Shown: positions 26,084 through 35,540, counted from the first letter of the stretch. The stretch is DNA of 64,000 nucleotides from Burkholderiaceae bacterium (GCA_026125795.1 JAHCKM010000004.1:892055-956054), one strand, 5' to 3'. Made by a program: numbers and translations. Notes: generated by a model from the letters alone, not told the origin.

Positions 26084-27157
26084 ATCGCGCAACGCCTTGC
26101 GCACGCTGGCGGCGACGCCCTCGGCGTCGAGCCCGTAGTGCCGGTACAGGTGGGTGGGCGGGCCGAGCAGCGAATACTGGTCGGGCATGCCGATGCGCAC
26201 CAGCCGGGCACCCAGGGCCTCCTCGGCCATCACCTCGGCCACCGCCGAGCCGAAGCCCGACGACACGTTGTGCTCCTCGGCCGTGATCACCACGCCTTGC
26301 CGCGCGGCGCTGCGCACGGCCGCGCGATCGAGCGGCGCGATCGAATACATGTCGACCACGCCGAGCTCGATGCCATCGGCTTGCAGCAGCGCGGCCGCCT
26401 CCAGGCTGGCCGCCACCAGGTTGCCGATCGCCAGCACGGTGGCGTGCCGGCCCTCGCGCAGCGTGTGGCTGCCGCCGATGCGCCAGGCCGGCGGCCGGTC
26501 GTACACCGGCTTCTCGCGGCCGCGCCCGGCGCGCAGGTAGATCGGGCCGGGGTGCGTGATGGTGTGCGTGAAGGCGCTGCGGATCGCTTGGCCGTCGCAC
26601 GGCGCCATCAGCGTCAGGCCGGCAATGGCGCGCAGCGCGCCGATGTCTTCGGTGCAATGGTGGCTGGTGCCGTAGAAGCCCATCGCGATGCCGGAATGGG
26701 TGCCGATCATGCGCACCGGCAGGCCCGGGTAGCAGATGTCGTTGCGGATGTTCTCCACGCCCATCAGCGCCAGGAAGAACGAGTAGTTGCTGATCACCGG
26801 CACGTGCCCGGTGGTGGCCAGGCCGGCGGCGGCGCCGATCATGTTGCGCTCGGCGATGCCGAAGTTGAAGTAGCGGTCGGGGAACCTGCGGCCGAAGTTC
26901 ACCACCTGCGTCGGGCGCCCCAGATCGGCGGTGCAGACCACGATGTCGTGGCCCTGTTCGACCAGCTCGATCAGCACGGCGCCGGTGGTCAGCTGCGGCG
27001 ACAGGCCGAGCGAAGTGGCCATGTCCCAGGTGGCGTCGTCGGCCAGGCCGTGCACGCGGCTCTCGCTCAGGTCGAGCTTGGCGCGCACCTCGGCGCTGAT
27101 GTAGCTGACACCGGCCGCGCGCGGCTGCGGCACCCAACGGCTGGAATCGCTGGTCAC
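26081..27157 (-). CDS. transketolase, C-terminal subunit (Pyr and C domains)
   Basis: Protein of 358 residues forming half of a split transketolase. Seen: VCTADLGRPTQVVNF, RYFNFGIAERNMIGAAAGLA (the pyrimidine-domain Glu that activates thiamine diphosphate), and ITAEEHNVSSGFGSAVAEVM in the C domain. GTG 27157 is chosen: AAGGGTGCACCA precedes it, and upstream sequence is the junction repeat. The N-terminal half is encoded immediately upstream on the same strand. Together they transfer a two-carbon ketol unit between sugar phosphates. Confidence 0.85.
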   Translation of the reverse strand: MTSDSSRWVPQPRAAGVSYISAEVRAKLDLSESRVHGLADDATWDMATSLGLSPQLTTGAVLIELVEQGHDIVVCTADLGRPTQVVNFGRRFPDRYFNFGIAERNMIGAAAGLATTGHVPVISNYSFFLALMGVENIRNDICYPGLPVRMIGTHSGIAMGFYGTSHHCTEDIGALRAIAGLTLMAPCDGQAIRSAFTHTITHPGPIYLRAGRGREKPVYDRPPAWRIGGSHTLREGRHATVLAIGNLVAASLEAAALLQADGIELGVVDMYSIAPLDRAAVRSAARQGVVITAEEHNVSSGFGSAVAEVMAEEALGARLVRIGMPDQYSLLGPPTHLYRHYGLDAEGVAASVRKALRD

Positions 27158-27158
27158 T

Positions 27159-27233
27159 GGTGCACCCTTGCGCTTCGCGCTTCCCGCCGAGCGAGAGCGC
27201 GCGCTCCTTCGGAGCGGCCGTGCGGAGCGCTCA
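27159..27233 (+). repeat. junction repeat, copy 2 of 3 (transketolase C / N)
   Basis: Same order of parts as 26011-26083: GTGCACCCTTGCGCTTCGCG, CCCGCCGAGCGAG, then CTTCGGAGCGGCCGTGCGG ending on the stop codon of the transketolase N gene. It fills the whole gap between the two transketolase genes. Confidence 0.75.
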
Positions 27234-28085
27234 TCCGATGGTCCCTTCGAGCACTTCCTGGTAGGCGCGCTCGAGGTCCTTCGGCCCCAGGTAGCCGAGG
27301 TGCCACTGCCAGCCGTGCTCCATGAACGACACGCCCTTGCCGCTGACCGTGTAGGCCAGGATGCAGGTGGGGCGGCCGTCGCTGCGGTTGAGCGCCGCAT
27401 CGAGCGCCGCGCTCACCGCGTCGAGGTCGTGGCCGTCGTCGAGCGTAAACGTGCGCCAGCCGAATGCTTCCCACTTTGCCCGCAGCGGCTCGGTCTTCAT
27501 CGTCTCCTGCGGGTGGCCGTCGGAGCCGGCGGCGTTGATGTCGACGATGCCCACCAGGTTGTCGAGCTGCCAGTGCGCTCCGGCGATCGCGGCCTCCCAG
27601 ATCTGGCCTTCGGTCTGTTCGCCGTCGCCCATCAGGCACACCGTGCGCGCCGGCGAGCCGCGCCGTCGCGTGCCGAGCGCGATGCCCACCGACACGCTCA
27701 GGTTGTGGCCGATCGAGCCCGACGAGAAGTCGACGCCGGGCACTTTCTTCATGTCCGGGTGGTCGCCCAGCGGCGACTGGAAGCGCGTGTAGCCGTCGAG
27801 CCAGCTCTGTGGAAAGAAGCCCAGGTCCGACAGCACCGGGAACAGGCCGATCGCCGCGTGGCCCTTGCCCATCGTGAAGCGGTCACGGTCGGGCCATTGG
27901 GGCTCGTGCGGCCGCACGTGCATGAAGCGGTAGTACAGCGTGGCCACGATCTCGGCCATCGAGAAGCTCGAGCCGTAATGGCCGGAGCCGCAGATGTCGG
28001 TCATGCGCAGCGTCTCGAGCCGGATCAGCCGCGCCTTCTCGCGCAGTTGCTCCTTGCTCACCTGGTGCAGCGGGCGTGCGGGCAT
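27231..28085 (-). CDS. transketolase, N-terminal subunit (PP domain)
   Basis: Protein of 284 residues with the thiamine diphosphate-binding domain: SGHYGSSFSMAEIVATLYY, DRFTMGKGHAAIGLFPVL, GSIGHNLSVSVGIALG and the GDGEQTEGQIWEA motif (GDG...N/Q), with NINAAGSDG for the Mg site in place of the usual DxN. Cofactor is ThDP plus Mg. Split transketolases occur in pathways for unusual sugars, such as apulose 4-phosphate transketolase AptAB. Nine bases separate it from the upstream dehydrogenase gene. Confidence 0.9.
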   Translation of the reverse strand: MPARPLHQVSKEQLREKARLIRLETLRMTDICGSGHYGSSFSMAEIVATLYYRFMHVRPHEPQWPDRDRFTMGKGHAAIGLFPVLSDLGFFPQSWLDGYTRFQSPLGDHPDMKKVPGVDFSSGSIGHNLSVSVGIALGTRRRGSPARTVCLMGDGEQTEGQIWEAAIAGAHWQLDNLVGIVDINAAGSDGHPQETMKTEPLRAKWEAFGWRTFTLDDGHDLDAVSAALDAALNRSDGRPTCILAYTVSGKGVSFMEHGWQWHLGYLGPKDLERAYQEVLEGTIG

Positions 28086-28093
28086 GTTGCTTC

Positions 28094-28978
28094 TCAGCGC
28101 ACGGGGCCGGCGCCATTGAGCGCGCGGTACGCGCGGATCACCTGGCTGTCGTCGGCCGCTCCGTGGCCCAGGCCGCTGGCGGCCAGGAACATCTGCATCG
28201 CGCTGGATGTCAGCGGCAGGCCGGCCTTCAGCGCGCGCGCCTCGCCGAGCACGATGCCGAGGTCCTTGACGAAGATGTCGACCGCGCTGGTGACCGGCGG
28301 GTCGTCCATCATCATGCGCGGGCCGCGGTCGCCCCACATCCACGAGTTGCCGGCCGACACGCCGATGATCTCGTGCATCGTCGCGGTCGACACGCCGGCG
28401 CGCTCGGCCAGGTGCATCGCCTCGGCCGCGGCCGCGATGTGCACGCCGCACAGCAGCTGGTTGATCATCTTCGCGGTCGATCCCATGCCGGCGGCGTGGC
28501 CGCAGTGAAAGACGCGCGTGCCGACCGCCTCGAGCGCCGGGCGCGCGCGCTGCAGCACCGCGGTGTCGCCGCCGCACATGACGGTCAGCGTGCCGGCGTG
28601 GGCGCCTTTGACGCCGCCCGACACCGGCGCGTCGAGCGCATGCAGGCCCATGGACGACAGACGCTCGGCGGTGGCCGCGGCCAGCGCCGGCGGCTGCGTG
28701 CAGCTCAGGCAGACGATCGCGCCGGCGGGCAGTGCGGCGGCGGCGCCGTGCTCGAACAACACGCTGCCGGCCTGCTCGCCCGAGACGACCATCAGCCACA
28801 GCAGGTCGGCGCCATGCGCCGCGTCGGCGGCGCTCCGGGCGGCGCTGCCGCCGGCGGCCAGCAGCGCATCGGCCGCGCCGGGGCGCAGGTCGAAGCCGCG
28901 CACCGCGTGCCCGGCATGGAGAAGACGCAGTGCCATCGGTGTGCCCATCGCGCCGAGGCCGATGAAGCCAAGCTTCAT
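28094..28978 (-). CDS. 3-hydroxyisobutyrate dehydrogenase-family oxidoreductase (LtnD/GarR-like)
   Basis: Beta-hydroxyacid dehydrogenase of 294 residues: MKLGFIGLGAMGTPMALRLL (glycine motif), DAPVSGGVKGAHAGTLTVMCGG (substrate motif) and GMGSTAKMINQLL with the catalytic Lys. Family members reduce tartronate semialdehyde (GarR) or oxidise 3-hydroxyisobutyrate or L-threonate (LtnD). Position beside a split transketolase and near a DenD-like gene favours a four-carbon sugar acid, but that is inference. Confidence 0.85.
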   Translation of the reverse strand: MKLGFIGLGAMGTPMALRLLHAGHAVRGFDLRPGAADALLAAGGSAARSAADAAHGADLLWLMVVSGEQAGSVLFEHGAAAALPAGAIVCLSCTQPPALAAATAERLSSMGLHALDAPVSGGVKGAHAGTLTVMCGGDTAVLQRARPALEAVGTRVFHCGHAAGMGSTAKMINQLLCGVHIAAAAEAMHLAERAGVSTATMHEIIGVSAGNSWMWGDRGPRMMMDDPPVTSAVDIFVKDLGIVLGEARALKAGLPLTSSAMQMFLAASGLGHGAADDSQVIRAYRALNGAGPVR

Positions 28979-28984
28979 CGCAGG

Positions 28985-29020
28985 CCAGCGCCGGGCCGCT
29001 CCCAAGCGGCCTGCGCTCCC
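28985..29020 (+). repeat. short GC-rich repeat, copy 2 (pair with 23934-23954)
   Basis: Shares GCGCCGGGCCGCTCCCAAGC with the TRAP-gene gap. It lies in the 84-base gap between the permease gene and the dehydrogenase gene and is followed by GAGCGAAGCGAGC, another small inverted repeat. Confidence 0.5.
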
Positions 29021-29062
29021 CTCGGGGGACGCGAGCGAAGCGAGCAAGGGGCTGTCAAGTCA

Positions 29063-29962
29063 CTATTCCTTGACGGCGCCGGTCATCGCGCTGACGTAGT
29101 GCTCGACGAAGAAGGCGTACAGGATCACCAGCGGCAGCGAGCCCACCAGCGCGCCGGCCATCAACGAGCCCCAGCGGTACTGGTCGCCGTCGGTGAAGGC
29201 CGACAGGATGGCCACCGGCACGGTCTTCTTCTCGGTGCTGTTGATGAAGGTGAGCGCGTAGATGAACTCGTTCCAGCACAGCGTGAGGCAGAAGATCGAC
29301 GCCGAGATCAGCCCCGGCACCGCCAGCGGCAGGATGATGCGCGTGAGGATCTGCCAGCGGTTGGCGCCGTCGATCAGCGCACATTCCTCCAGCTCGTACG
29401 GGATGGTCTTGAAGTAGCCCATCAGCAGCCAGGTGGAAAACGGGATCAGGATCGTCGGGTAGGTGAGGATCAGCGCAAACGGCGTGTCGAACAGACCGTA
29501 CTGGTACACCACGGTGGACAGCGGGATGAACAGGATCGACGGCGGCACCAGGTAGGCCAGGAAGATCGCGCCGCCTACCCACTGCGCGCCGCGGTAGCGG
29601 ATGCGCGTGATCGCATAGGCCGCGAACACGCTGGCCACCAGCGACAGGATGGTGGCCGCGATCGCGATGAACATGGTGTTCCACAGCCACAGCGGGTATT
29701 CGGTCTTGAACAGCAGGTCGTTGATGTGCTCGAAGGTGGGGCTCCAGGTCCAGTACGGGTTGTGCTGGTCGAGGTCGAGCAGGTGCTCCTTGGGCTTCAC
29801 CGCCGTGATCACCATCCAGTAGAACGGGAACAGCAGCACGATCACGATCAGCACCAGCGGGACGTACACGTTGACCACGCGCTTGGGCAGCGTGGACAGG
29901 TAGCTCATGCCCTCGGTGTGGTCGGCATCCGTCTTGACGGTGCTGGCGACGGTGGAACTCAC
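29063..29962 (-). CDS. ABC sugar transporter permease, MalG-like
   Basis: Inner-membrane subunit of 299 residues with six hydrophobic segments and the EAA loop ELEECALIDGANRWQILTRIILPLAVPGL (EAA---G---------I-LP), split here at its middle. Partner of the MalF-like permease. Start is set at GTG 29962, which overlaps the stop of the micro-ORF (GTGA) and has GGGGGA seven bases upstream; ATG 29983 (MAAGGRTV) in frame would read through that ribosome site. Carbohydrate uptake ABC-1 type system. Confidence 0.85.
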   Translation of the reverse strand: MSSTVASTVKTDADHTEGMSYLSTLPKRVVNVYVPLVLIVIVLLFPFYWMVITAVKPKEHLLDLDQHNPYWTWSPTFEHINDLLFKTEYPLWLWNTMFIAIAATILSLVASVFAAYAITRIRYRGAQWVGGAIFLAYLVPPSILFIPLSTVVYQYGLFDTPFALILTYPTILIPFSTWLLMGYFKTIPYELEECALIDGANRWQILTRIILPLAVPGLISASIFCLTLCWNEFIYALTFINSTEKKTVPVAILSAFTDGDQYRWGSLMAGALVGSLPLVILYAFFVEHYVSAMTGAVKE

Positions 29963-29981
29963 TGTTCTTCCCCCTGCTGCC
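29959..29981 (-). repeat. coupling module, downstream copy (23 bases)
   Basis: Read on the minus strand: GGCAGCAGGGGGAAGAACAG then TGA. It matches the upstream copy at 30087-30109 at 21 of 23 positions and carries a ribosome site, a stop and an overlapping start. Confidence 0.85.
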
Positions 29982-30090
29982 ATCCTGACGGCCCCTCGGC
30001 CGCGCGCGGCCGATCCCCCGCGGGGATCTCGCCCGGCTTCGGGCGGCCGGGCGCCGGGCTCGTCGAGATCACGGGCGACGGCCGGCTCAT
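29959..30090 (-). CDS. 43-codon micro-ORF coupling the two permease genes
   Basis: ATG at 30090 overlaps the stop of the MalF-like gene (ATGA), and its own stop overlaps the GTG start of the MalG-like gene (GTGA). The ribosome site of each downstream start lies in a nearly identical 23-base module that also encodes the same C-terminal residues GWQQGEEQ or KWQQGEEQ. The middle is rich in Pro, Gly and Arg (PGRPKPGEIPAGDRPRAAEG) and resembles translated GC-rich repeat, so it may exist to keep ribosomes moving rather than to make a useful peptide. Confidence 0.5.
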   Translation of the reverse strand: MSRPSPVISTSPAPGRPKPGEIPAGDRPRAAEGPSGWQQGEEQ

Positions 30091-30109
30091 TGTTCCTCCC
30101 CCTGCTGCC
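30087..30109 (-). repeat. coupling module, upstream copy (23 bases)
   Basis: Read on the minus strand: GGCAGCAGGGGGAGGAACAA then TGA. It forms the last codons of the MalF-like gene and starts the micro-ORF. See 29959-29981 for the other copy. Confidence 0.85.
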
Positions 30110-30983
30110 ACTTGCGCCGCTGCAGCCCGAACCACGACACCATGATCGCGGCCAGCAGGAACGGCACCATCGCGGTGGAGATCGCCGAGCCCTCGCCGAT
30201 GCGCCCGCCGAGGATCGCGGTGTTGTAGCTCATCGTGGCCATCAGCTCGGTGGCGCCGGCGGGGCCGCCGTTGGTGAGCACCTTGATCAGCTGGAAGTCG
30301 GTGAACGTGAACAGCACCGAGAACGTCATCACGACCGCGATGATCGGCGTCAGCAGCGGGTAGGTGATCTTCACGAACATCTGCCACGGCGTGGCGCCGT
30401 CGAGCGTGGCTGCCTCGTACAGCGACGGCGGCACCGTCTGCAGGCCCGCGAGCAGCGAGATCGCGATGAACGGCACGCCGCGCCACACGTTGGCGAAGAT
30501 CACGCTCCAGCGCGCGTTCCAGGTGTCGCCGAGGAAATTGATGTTGCCGTCGATCAGCCCGGCCTGGCGCAGCGTCCAGCTGACGATGGAGAACTGCGGG
30601 TCGAAGATCCACCAGAACGCGATCGCCGACAGCACCGTGGGCACGATGAACGGGATCAGGACGATCGCGCGGATGATGGCCTTGAACGGCAGGTGCTTGT
30701 TGAGCAGCAGCGCCAGGTACAGCCCGATGGCGAACTTGGCGATGCTGGCGGCCACCGTGTAGAAGATGGTGAAGAACACCGCGGTCTGGAACTTGCTGTC
30801 CCCCACGATCCACTCGTAGTTCTCCAGCCCCACGAACGCGCCGGGCCGGCCGATCTTGGCGTCGGTGAACGATAGCCAGATGCCCAGCCCCAGCGGGTAG
30901 ACCAGGAACAGCAGCAGGAACGCCGCCGCGGGCAGCATGAACAGCAGCCCGAGGAAATTGCGGTTTTGCCAGAGGTGGTTCAT
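30087..30983 (-). CDS. ABC sugar transporter permease, MalF-like
   Basis: Inner-membrane subunit of 298 residues with six hydrophobic segments (first at LLFMLPAAAFLLLFLVYPL) and the EAA loop SLYEAATLDGATPWQMFVKITYPLL. Works with the MalG-like permease, the ATPase and the binding protein. Unlike E. coli MalF it lacks the large periplasmic P2 loop, as usual for monosaccharide or polyol systems of this class. ATG 30983. Its last codons KWQQGEEQ lie inside the duplicated coupling module. Confidence 0.9.
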   Translation of the reverse strand: MNHLWQNRNFLGLLFMLPAAAFLLLFLVYPLGLGIWLSFTDAKIGRPGAFVGLENYEWIVGDSKFQTAVFFTIFYTVAASIAKFAIGLYLALLLNKHLPFKAIIRAIVLIPFIVPTVLSAIAFWWIFDPQFSIVSWTLRQAGLIDGNINFLGDTWNARWSVIFANVWRGVPFIAISLLAGLQTVPPSLYEAATLDGATPWQMFVKITYPLLTPIIAVVMTFSVLFTFTDFQLIKVLTNGGPAGATELMATMSYNTAILGGRIGEGSAISTAMVPFLLAAIMVSWFGLQRRKWQQGEEQ

Positions 30984-31029
30984 GGCAGGCGGCGCGCGCG
31001 GCCGGTGCTCACCGGCCGCGCCGCCCGAG

Positions 31030-32364
31030 TCAGCGGTAGATGCGCCTGGCCTGCCGCTCGGCCACGGAGATGGCCTCCTTGATCGAGGAGCGCCCGGTGC
31101 ACACCGAGGCCACCATGTCGAGCACGATGAAGTCGGCCAGTGCGGCGGCCGCCTTCTCGCCCACCGAGCCCTGGCCACCCGCGGTGAGCGTGCGCTTGGC
31201 CACGTCGCGCACCAGCGAGAGCTTGGGATCGGTCTTCCACACCGGGTTCTCGTCGTAGGCGTTCAGCGGGTGCGTCAGGTAGGCCACCGAATCGACCAGC
31301 CACTTGTCGAACTGCTTGGCGTCCATCATGAAGGCGATGAAGGCCTTGCAGGCGTTGGGCACCTTGGAGTACTTCATGACCATCAGCGGGTAGGCGATGT
31401 GGAACTCGGTGGGCTTGCCCACCGGTCCCACCGGCCACAGCGCATGGTTCATGTCGTCCATGATCTCCTTCATCTTGGCGTCACCCTTGGCGGCGCCGGC
31501 CTTGGCGGCGGCGTAGATCGACACGCCGTTGTTGGTGAGCGAGACCTGGCTCTCCAGGAAGGCCTTGTTGTTGAAGGCATCGTTCCACGACGCGGTGCCG
31601 CTGACGAAGGTGTCCGACAGCGCCTTGATGTACTCCAGCGCCTTCACCGTCTCGGGCGAATTGATCACCACCTTGTCGCTCTTGTCCACCAGGTTGCCGC
31701 CGTGCGCCCACAGCGCCCAGTGCACCCAGGCGTTGCCGTCGCCCGAGGCGCGGCCTAGCGCGAAGCCGCCGGGCACCGACTTATCCTTCAGCCCCTTCAT
31801 CAGCTCGAGGAAGCCGGCGGTGTCCTTGGGCACCTCCTTGAAGCCGGCCTTCTCGATCATGCTCTGGCGGAAGTTGATGACGTTGCCGTTGTAGGCCACG
31901 GGAATGGCGATCCACTTGCCGCCGCTCTTGCCGTAGGTCTCCGCGGTGGGCACCCAGCCGCCGTACTTCTTGCCCAGGTAGTTGGCGACGTCGGTGACCT
32001 CCACGCACTTGGTGGGGAACAGATGCGGCAGCGAGTACAGGCCCCAGAACATGTCGGGGCCCTGGTTGGTGTTGGCCGCCACGCTGGCCTTCGGCTGCAC
32101 GTCGTCGAGCGACTCGTTGATCACCTTCACCTCGACGCCGGTGGCCTTGCTGAATGCATCGACCAGCGCCATGAAGCTGTCTTCTTCGCTCTGCACGAAG
32201 CGCTTCCAGCGCAGCAGCTGCAGCTTGGCGCCTTTCTCGGGCTTGAACGGCGCGTCCTGCGCCCAGGCCTGGGCGAACAACGCCAGGTTGGCGGCGGCGC
32301 CGGCGCCGGCGAGGGCGACGCCGCTCTGGAGCACGTGGCGGCGCGTGGTATGGCGTTCGGTCAT
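31030..32364 (-). CDS. ABC transporter extracellular solute-binding protein
   Basis: Periplasmic receptor of 444 residues, family 1 (MalE/UgpB-like) by size and by blocks such as FMALVDAFSKATGVEVKV, PDMFWGLYSLPHLF and AKAGAAKGDAKMKEIM. The N-terminus TTRRHVLQSGVALAGAGAAANLALF has twin Arg and a long hydrophobic stretch, suggesting Tat export of a folded protein. GAGGAGACACCG precedes the ATG. Delivers the substrate to the MalFG-like permeases. Ligand not predictable; the catabolic genes point to a sugar, polyol or sugar acid. Confidence 0.9.
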   Translation of the reverse strand: MTERHTTRRHVLQSGVALAGAGAAANLALFAQAWAQDAPFKPEKGAKLQLLRWKRFVQSEEDSFMALVDAFSKATGVEVKVINESLDDVQPKASVAANTNQGPDMFWGLYSLPHLFPTKCVEVTDVANYLGKKYGGWVPTAETYGKSGGKWIAIPVAYNGNVINFRQSMIEKAGFKEVPKDTAGFLELMKGLKDKSVPGGFALGRASGDGNAWVHWALWAHGGNLVDKSDKVVINSPETVKALEYIKALSDTFVSGTASWNDAFNNKAFLESQVSLTNNGVSIYAAAKAGAAKGDAKMKEIMDDMNHALWPVGPVGKPTEFHIAYPLMVMKYSKVPNACKAFIAFMMDAKQFDKWLVDSVAYLTHPLNAYDENPVWKTDPKLSLVRDVAKRTLTAGGQGSVGEKAAAALADFIVLDMVASVCTGRSSIKEAISVAERQARRIYR

Positions 32365-32419
32365 CGGTGTCTCCTCGTTCGTGGTGCTGGATCGTGTGGG
32401 TTGGGCGAAAGGAGCGGCT

Positions 32420-33484
<1,065 letters not shown>

Positions 33485-33585
33485 GGCGCAATGGGTTGAA
33501 GGCGCCGTGCTCGCAGGCGGCGCGACGCCGTGCGCACCCTACGCGCGCCGCCGCAGGCTGTCACCGAGGGGATACCCGTTCCGGG

Positions 33586-33614
33586 CTGACAACTTGTCTG
33601 ATAACCTGATGACA
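33586..33614. promoter_or_regulatory. putative GntR/FadR-type operator
   Basis: Two overlapping inverted repeats between the divergent ABC operon and the GntR gene: GACAACTTGTC (33588-33598), perfect around a central C, and TTGTCTGATAA (33594-33604), one mismatch. These TTGTC/GACAA halves are typical of FadR-subfamily operators in proteobacteria. The stretch is much more AT-rich than its surroundings, as for a promoter. The likely ligand-controlled repressor is the adjacent gene product. Confidence 0.55.
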
Positions 33615-33615
33615 T

Positions 33616-33689
33616 GGTGCCGCTGCACGCGCTTCGCTTGCCCGCCGAGGGGAGGCGCCAGCGTCTTCCGTCGGCCGGGCGTCGCTGAC
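33616..33689 (+). repeat. junction repeat, copy 3 of 3 (upstream of the GntR gene)
   Basis: CTGCACGCGCTTCGCTTGCC, CCGCCGAGGGGAGGCG, then CTTCCGTCGGCCGGGCG ending one base before ATG 33690. Same order of parts as 26011-26083 and 27159-27233 although here the neighbouring gene is on the plus strand. Confidence 0.6.
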
Positions 33690-34481
33690 ATGCCGACGCC
33701 AGGCACCGCTGCGCCGCGCGCTGCCTCGCAGCCGGCCGCCGAGCCGCTGGTGGCCGAGCGGCTGTCCGATCGCCTGGCCGCGCGCCTGATCGGCCAGATC
33801 GAAAGCGGGCGGTTGCAGCCGGGCGAGCGGCTGCCGAGCGAGGCCAAGCTCGCGGCCACGCACGGCGTGTCGCGCTCGGTGGTGCGCGAGGCGGTGCATC
33901 AGGTCAAGTCGCGCGGGCTGGTGCGCTCGCGCCAGGGCTCGGGCGTGTACGTGTCCACGCTGCCGAGTCCGCGCTCGCTCAGCTTCGACCCCAAGGTGCT
34001 GGAGTCGATGGAAGCGGTGGTGCAGGTGATCGAGCTGCGCCGTGTGCTCGAGGGCGAGATGGCCGCGCTGGCGGCGCAGCGCGGCTCGCGCCGTCAGGTG
34101 GCCGCCGTGCGGCGCGCGCTGCTGGCGGTGGATGCCGCCACGCGCGCCGGCGCGCTCGGCGTGGACGAGGACTTCGCGTTCCACCGTGCCATCGGCGATG
34201 CCACCGGCAACCCGCAGTTCGTGCGCCTGCTCAGCTTCATCGAGCAGTACCTGCTCGACGCGATGCGCATTTCCAGAAGCAACGAGACGCGGCGCGCCGA
34301 GTGGCTGGCGCAGGTGCATGACGAGCACCATGCCATCTATCGGGCGATCGAGGCACGCGATGCCGATGCGGCCCGGCAGGCGGCGATCCACCACCATCTG
34401 GGCGGCGAGAAGCGGCTGACCGAAGGCGGCCTGGTGCCGCGCAGGCGCCGCGGGGCGTCGCGCCCACAAGCACGGAGGTGA
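33690..34481 (+). CDS. GntR-family regulator, FadR (FCD) subfamily
   Basis: Regulator of 263 residues. Winged HTH: AARLIGQIESGRLQPGERLPSEAKLA then GVSRSVVREAVHQVKSRGLV and RQGSGVYV. The C-terminal FCD domain is all-helical with the metal-binding pattern Asp...His (DFAFHRAIGDATGN), DEHHAIYRAIEARDADAARQAAIHHH. Start 33690 lies at the end of the repeat; an in-frame ATG 33609 would begin inside the operator and is rejected. Probable repressor of the divergent ABC/transketolase operon and of itself. The downstream DenD-like gene starts six bases later. Confidence 0.85.
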   Translation: MPTPGTAAPRAASQPAAEPLVAERLSDRLAARLIGQIESGRLQPGERLPSEAKLAATHGVSRSVVREAVHQVKSRGLVRSRQGSGVYVSTLPSPRSLSFDPKVLESMEAVVQVIELRRVLEGEMAALAAQRGSRRQVAAVRRALLAVDAATRAGALGVDEDFAFHRAIGDATGNPQFVRLLSFIEQYLLDAMRISRSNETRRAEWLAQVHDEHHAIYRAIEARDADAARQAAIHHHLGGEKRLTEGGLVPRRRRGASRPQARR

Positions 34482-34487
34482 CGAACG

Positions 34488-35522
34488 ATGAGAGTGTTGA
34501 TCACGGGCGGCACCGGCTTTGTCGGCTCGCGTTTGGCGCGCGAGCTGCTCAAGCGCGGCGCATTGAACGGCGAGCCGATCGATCAGCTGGTGCTGGCCGA
34601 CCAGTTCCCGCTGCCCGAGGCGGCCGCCGACCTGGCCCAGGACCCTCGCGTGCAGGTGCGCGTGGGCAAGCTGCTCGAACAATGCGAGGCGTTCAAGTCC
34701 GAGCGCTTCGACGGCGTGTTCCACCTCGCCTCGGCGGTGTCGGGCGAATGCGAGGCCGACTTCGAGTTGGGCCTGCGTTCCAACCTCGACAGCACGCGGG
34801 CGCTGCTGGATGCCTTGCGCATCGCCGGCCATCGACCGCGCCTGGTGTTCTCCAGCTCGGTGGCGGTATTCGGCCCCGATGCCAGCAACCCGATGCCGCC
34901 GCTGGTGCGCGACGACACGCTGCCCACGCCGCAGACCAGCTATGGCACGCACAAGCTGGTGTGCGAGCACCTGGTGGCCGACTACACGCGCAAGGGCTTC
35001 ATCGACGGCCGCAGCGCGCGGCTGATGACGGTGACGGTGCGCCCCGGCAGGCCCAACGGGGCCGCGTCGTCGTTCTTCAGCGGCATCATCCGCGAGCCGC
35101 TGGCCGGCCAGGAGGCGATCCTGCCGGTCGATCCGTCGGTGTCGCACCCGGTGTCGTCACCGGCACGCACAGTGCAGGGCCTGATCGCGGTCTTCGAGGC
35201 CACGCAGGAGCAGATGGGCGGGCGCGCGGCGCTCAACCTGCCGGCGCTCAACGTCAAGGTGAGTGAGATGCTCGACGCGCTCGAGGCGGTGGCCGGCAAG
35301 GGCGTGCGCGCGCTGGTCAAGCAGCAGCCCGACCCGACGATCCAGCGCATCGTCGCCGGCTGGTCCAAGGGCGCGGTCGCGGCGCGTGCCGAGCGGCTCG
35401 GGTTGCAGCCGGAGAAAGAGTTCGCCGACATCGTGCTGCAGTACATCCACGACCACCCGGGCGCGGTGACTGAACAGGCGCGCCGCGCCGCGGCGGACTA
35501 CGAACGCGGTCGCGGTCACTGA
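34488..35522 (+). CDS. denD: D-erythronate dehydrogenase-like NAD-dependent SDR
   Basis: Extended SDR of 344 residues: MRVLITGGTGFVGSRLAREL, FHLASAVSGECEADFELGLR, VFSSSVAVFGPDA and SYGTHKLVCEHLVADYTRKGFIDGRSARL with Tyr and Lys. These blocks match the DenD family, which oxidises D-erythronate to 2-oxotetronate with NAD. The usual partners (2-oxotetronate isomerase OtnI, kinase OtnK, decarboxylase OtnC) are absent here. GGAGG of the ribosome site lies in the end of the GntR gene, so the two genes are coupled. Confidence 0.75.
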   Translation: MRVLITGGTGFVGSRLARELLKRGALNGEPIDQLVLADQFPLPEAAADLAQDPRVQVRVGKLLEQCEAFKSERFDGVFHLASAVSGECEADFELGLRSNLDSTRALLDALRIAGHRPRLVFSSSVAVFGPDASNPMPPLVRDDTLPTPQTSYGTHKLVCEHLVADYTRKGFIDGRSARLMTVTVRPGRPNGAASSFFSGIIREPLAGQEAILPVDPSVSHPVSSPARTVQGLIAVFEATQEQMGGRAALNLPALNVKVSEMLDALEAVAGKGVRALVKQQPDPTIQRIVAGWSKGAVAARAERLGLQPEKEFADIVLQYIHDHPGAVTEQARRAAADYERGRGH

Positions 35523-35540
35523 CCGAGGTTCACCGGGCGG

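Noticed and set aside
28076-30145. 689-residue plus-strand open frame across the dehydrogenase and permease genes
   Set aside because: Crosses several gene junctions and has shadow composition.
33609-33689. Earlier ATG for the GntR gene
   Set aside because: It would start inside the putative operator and translate the repeat element.
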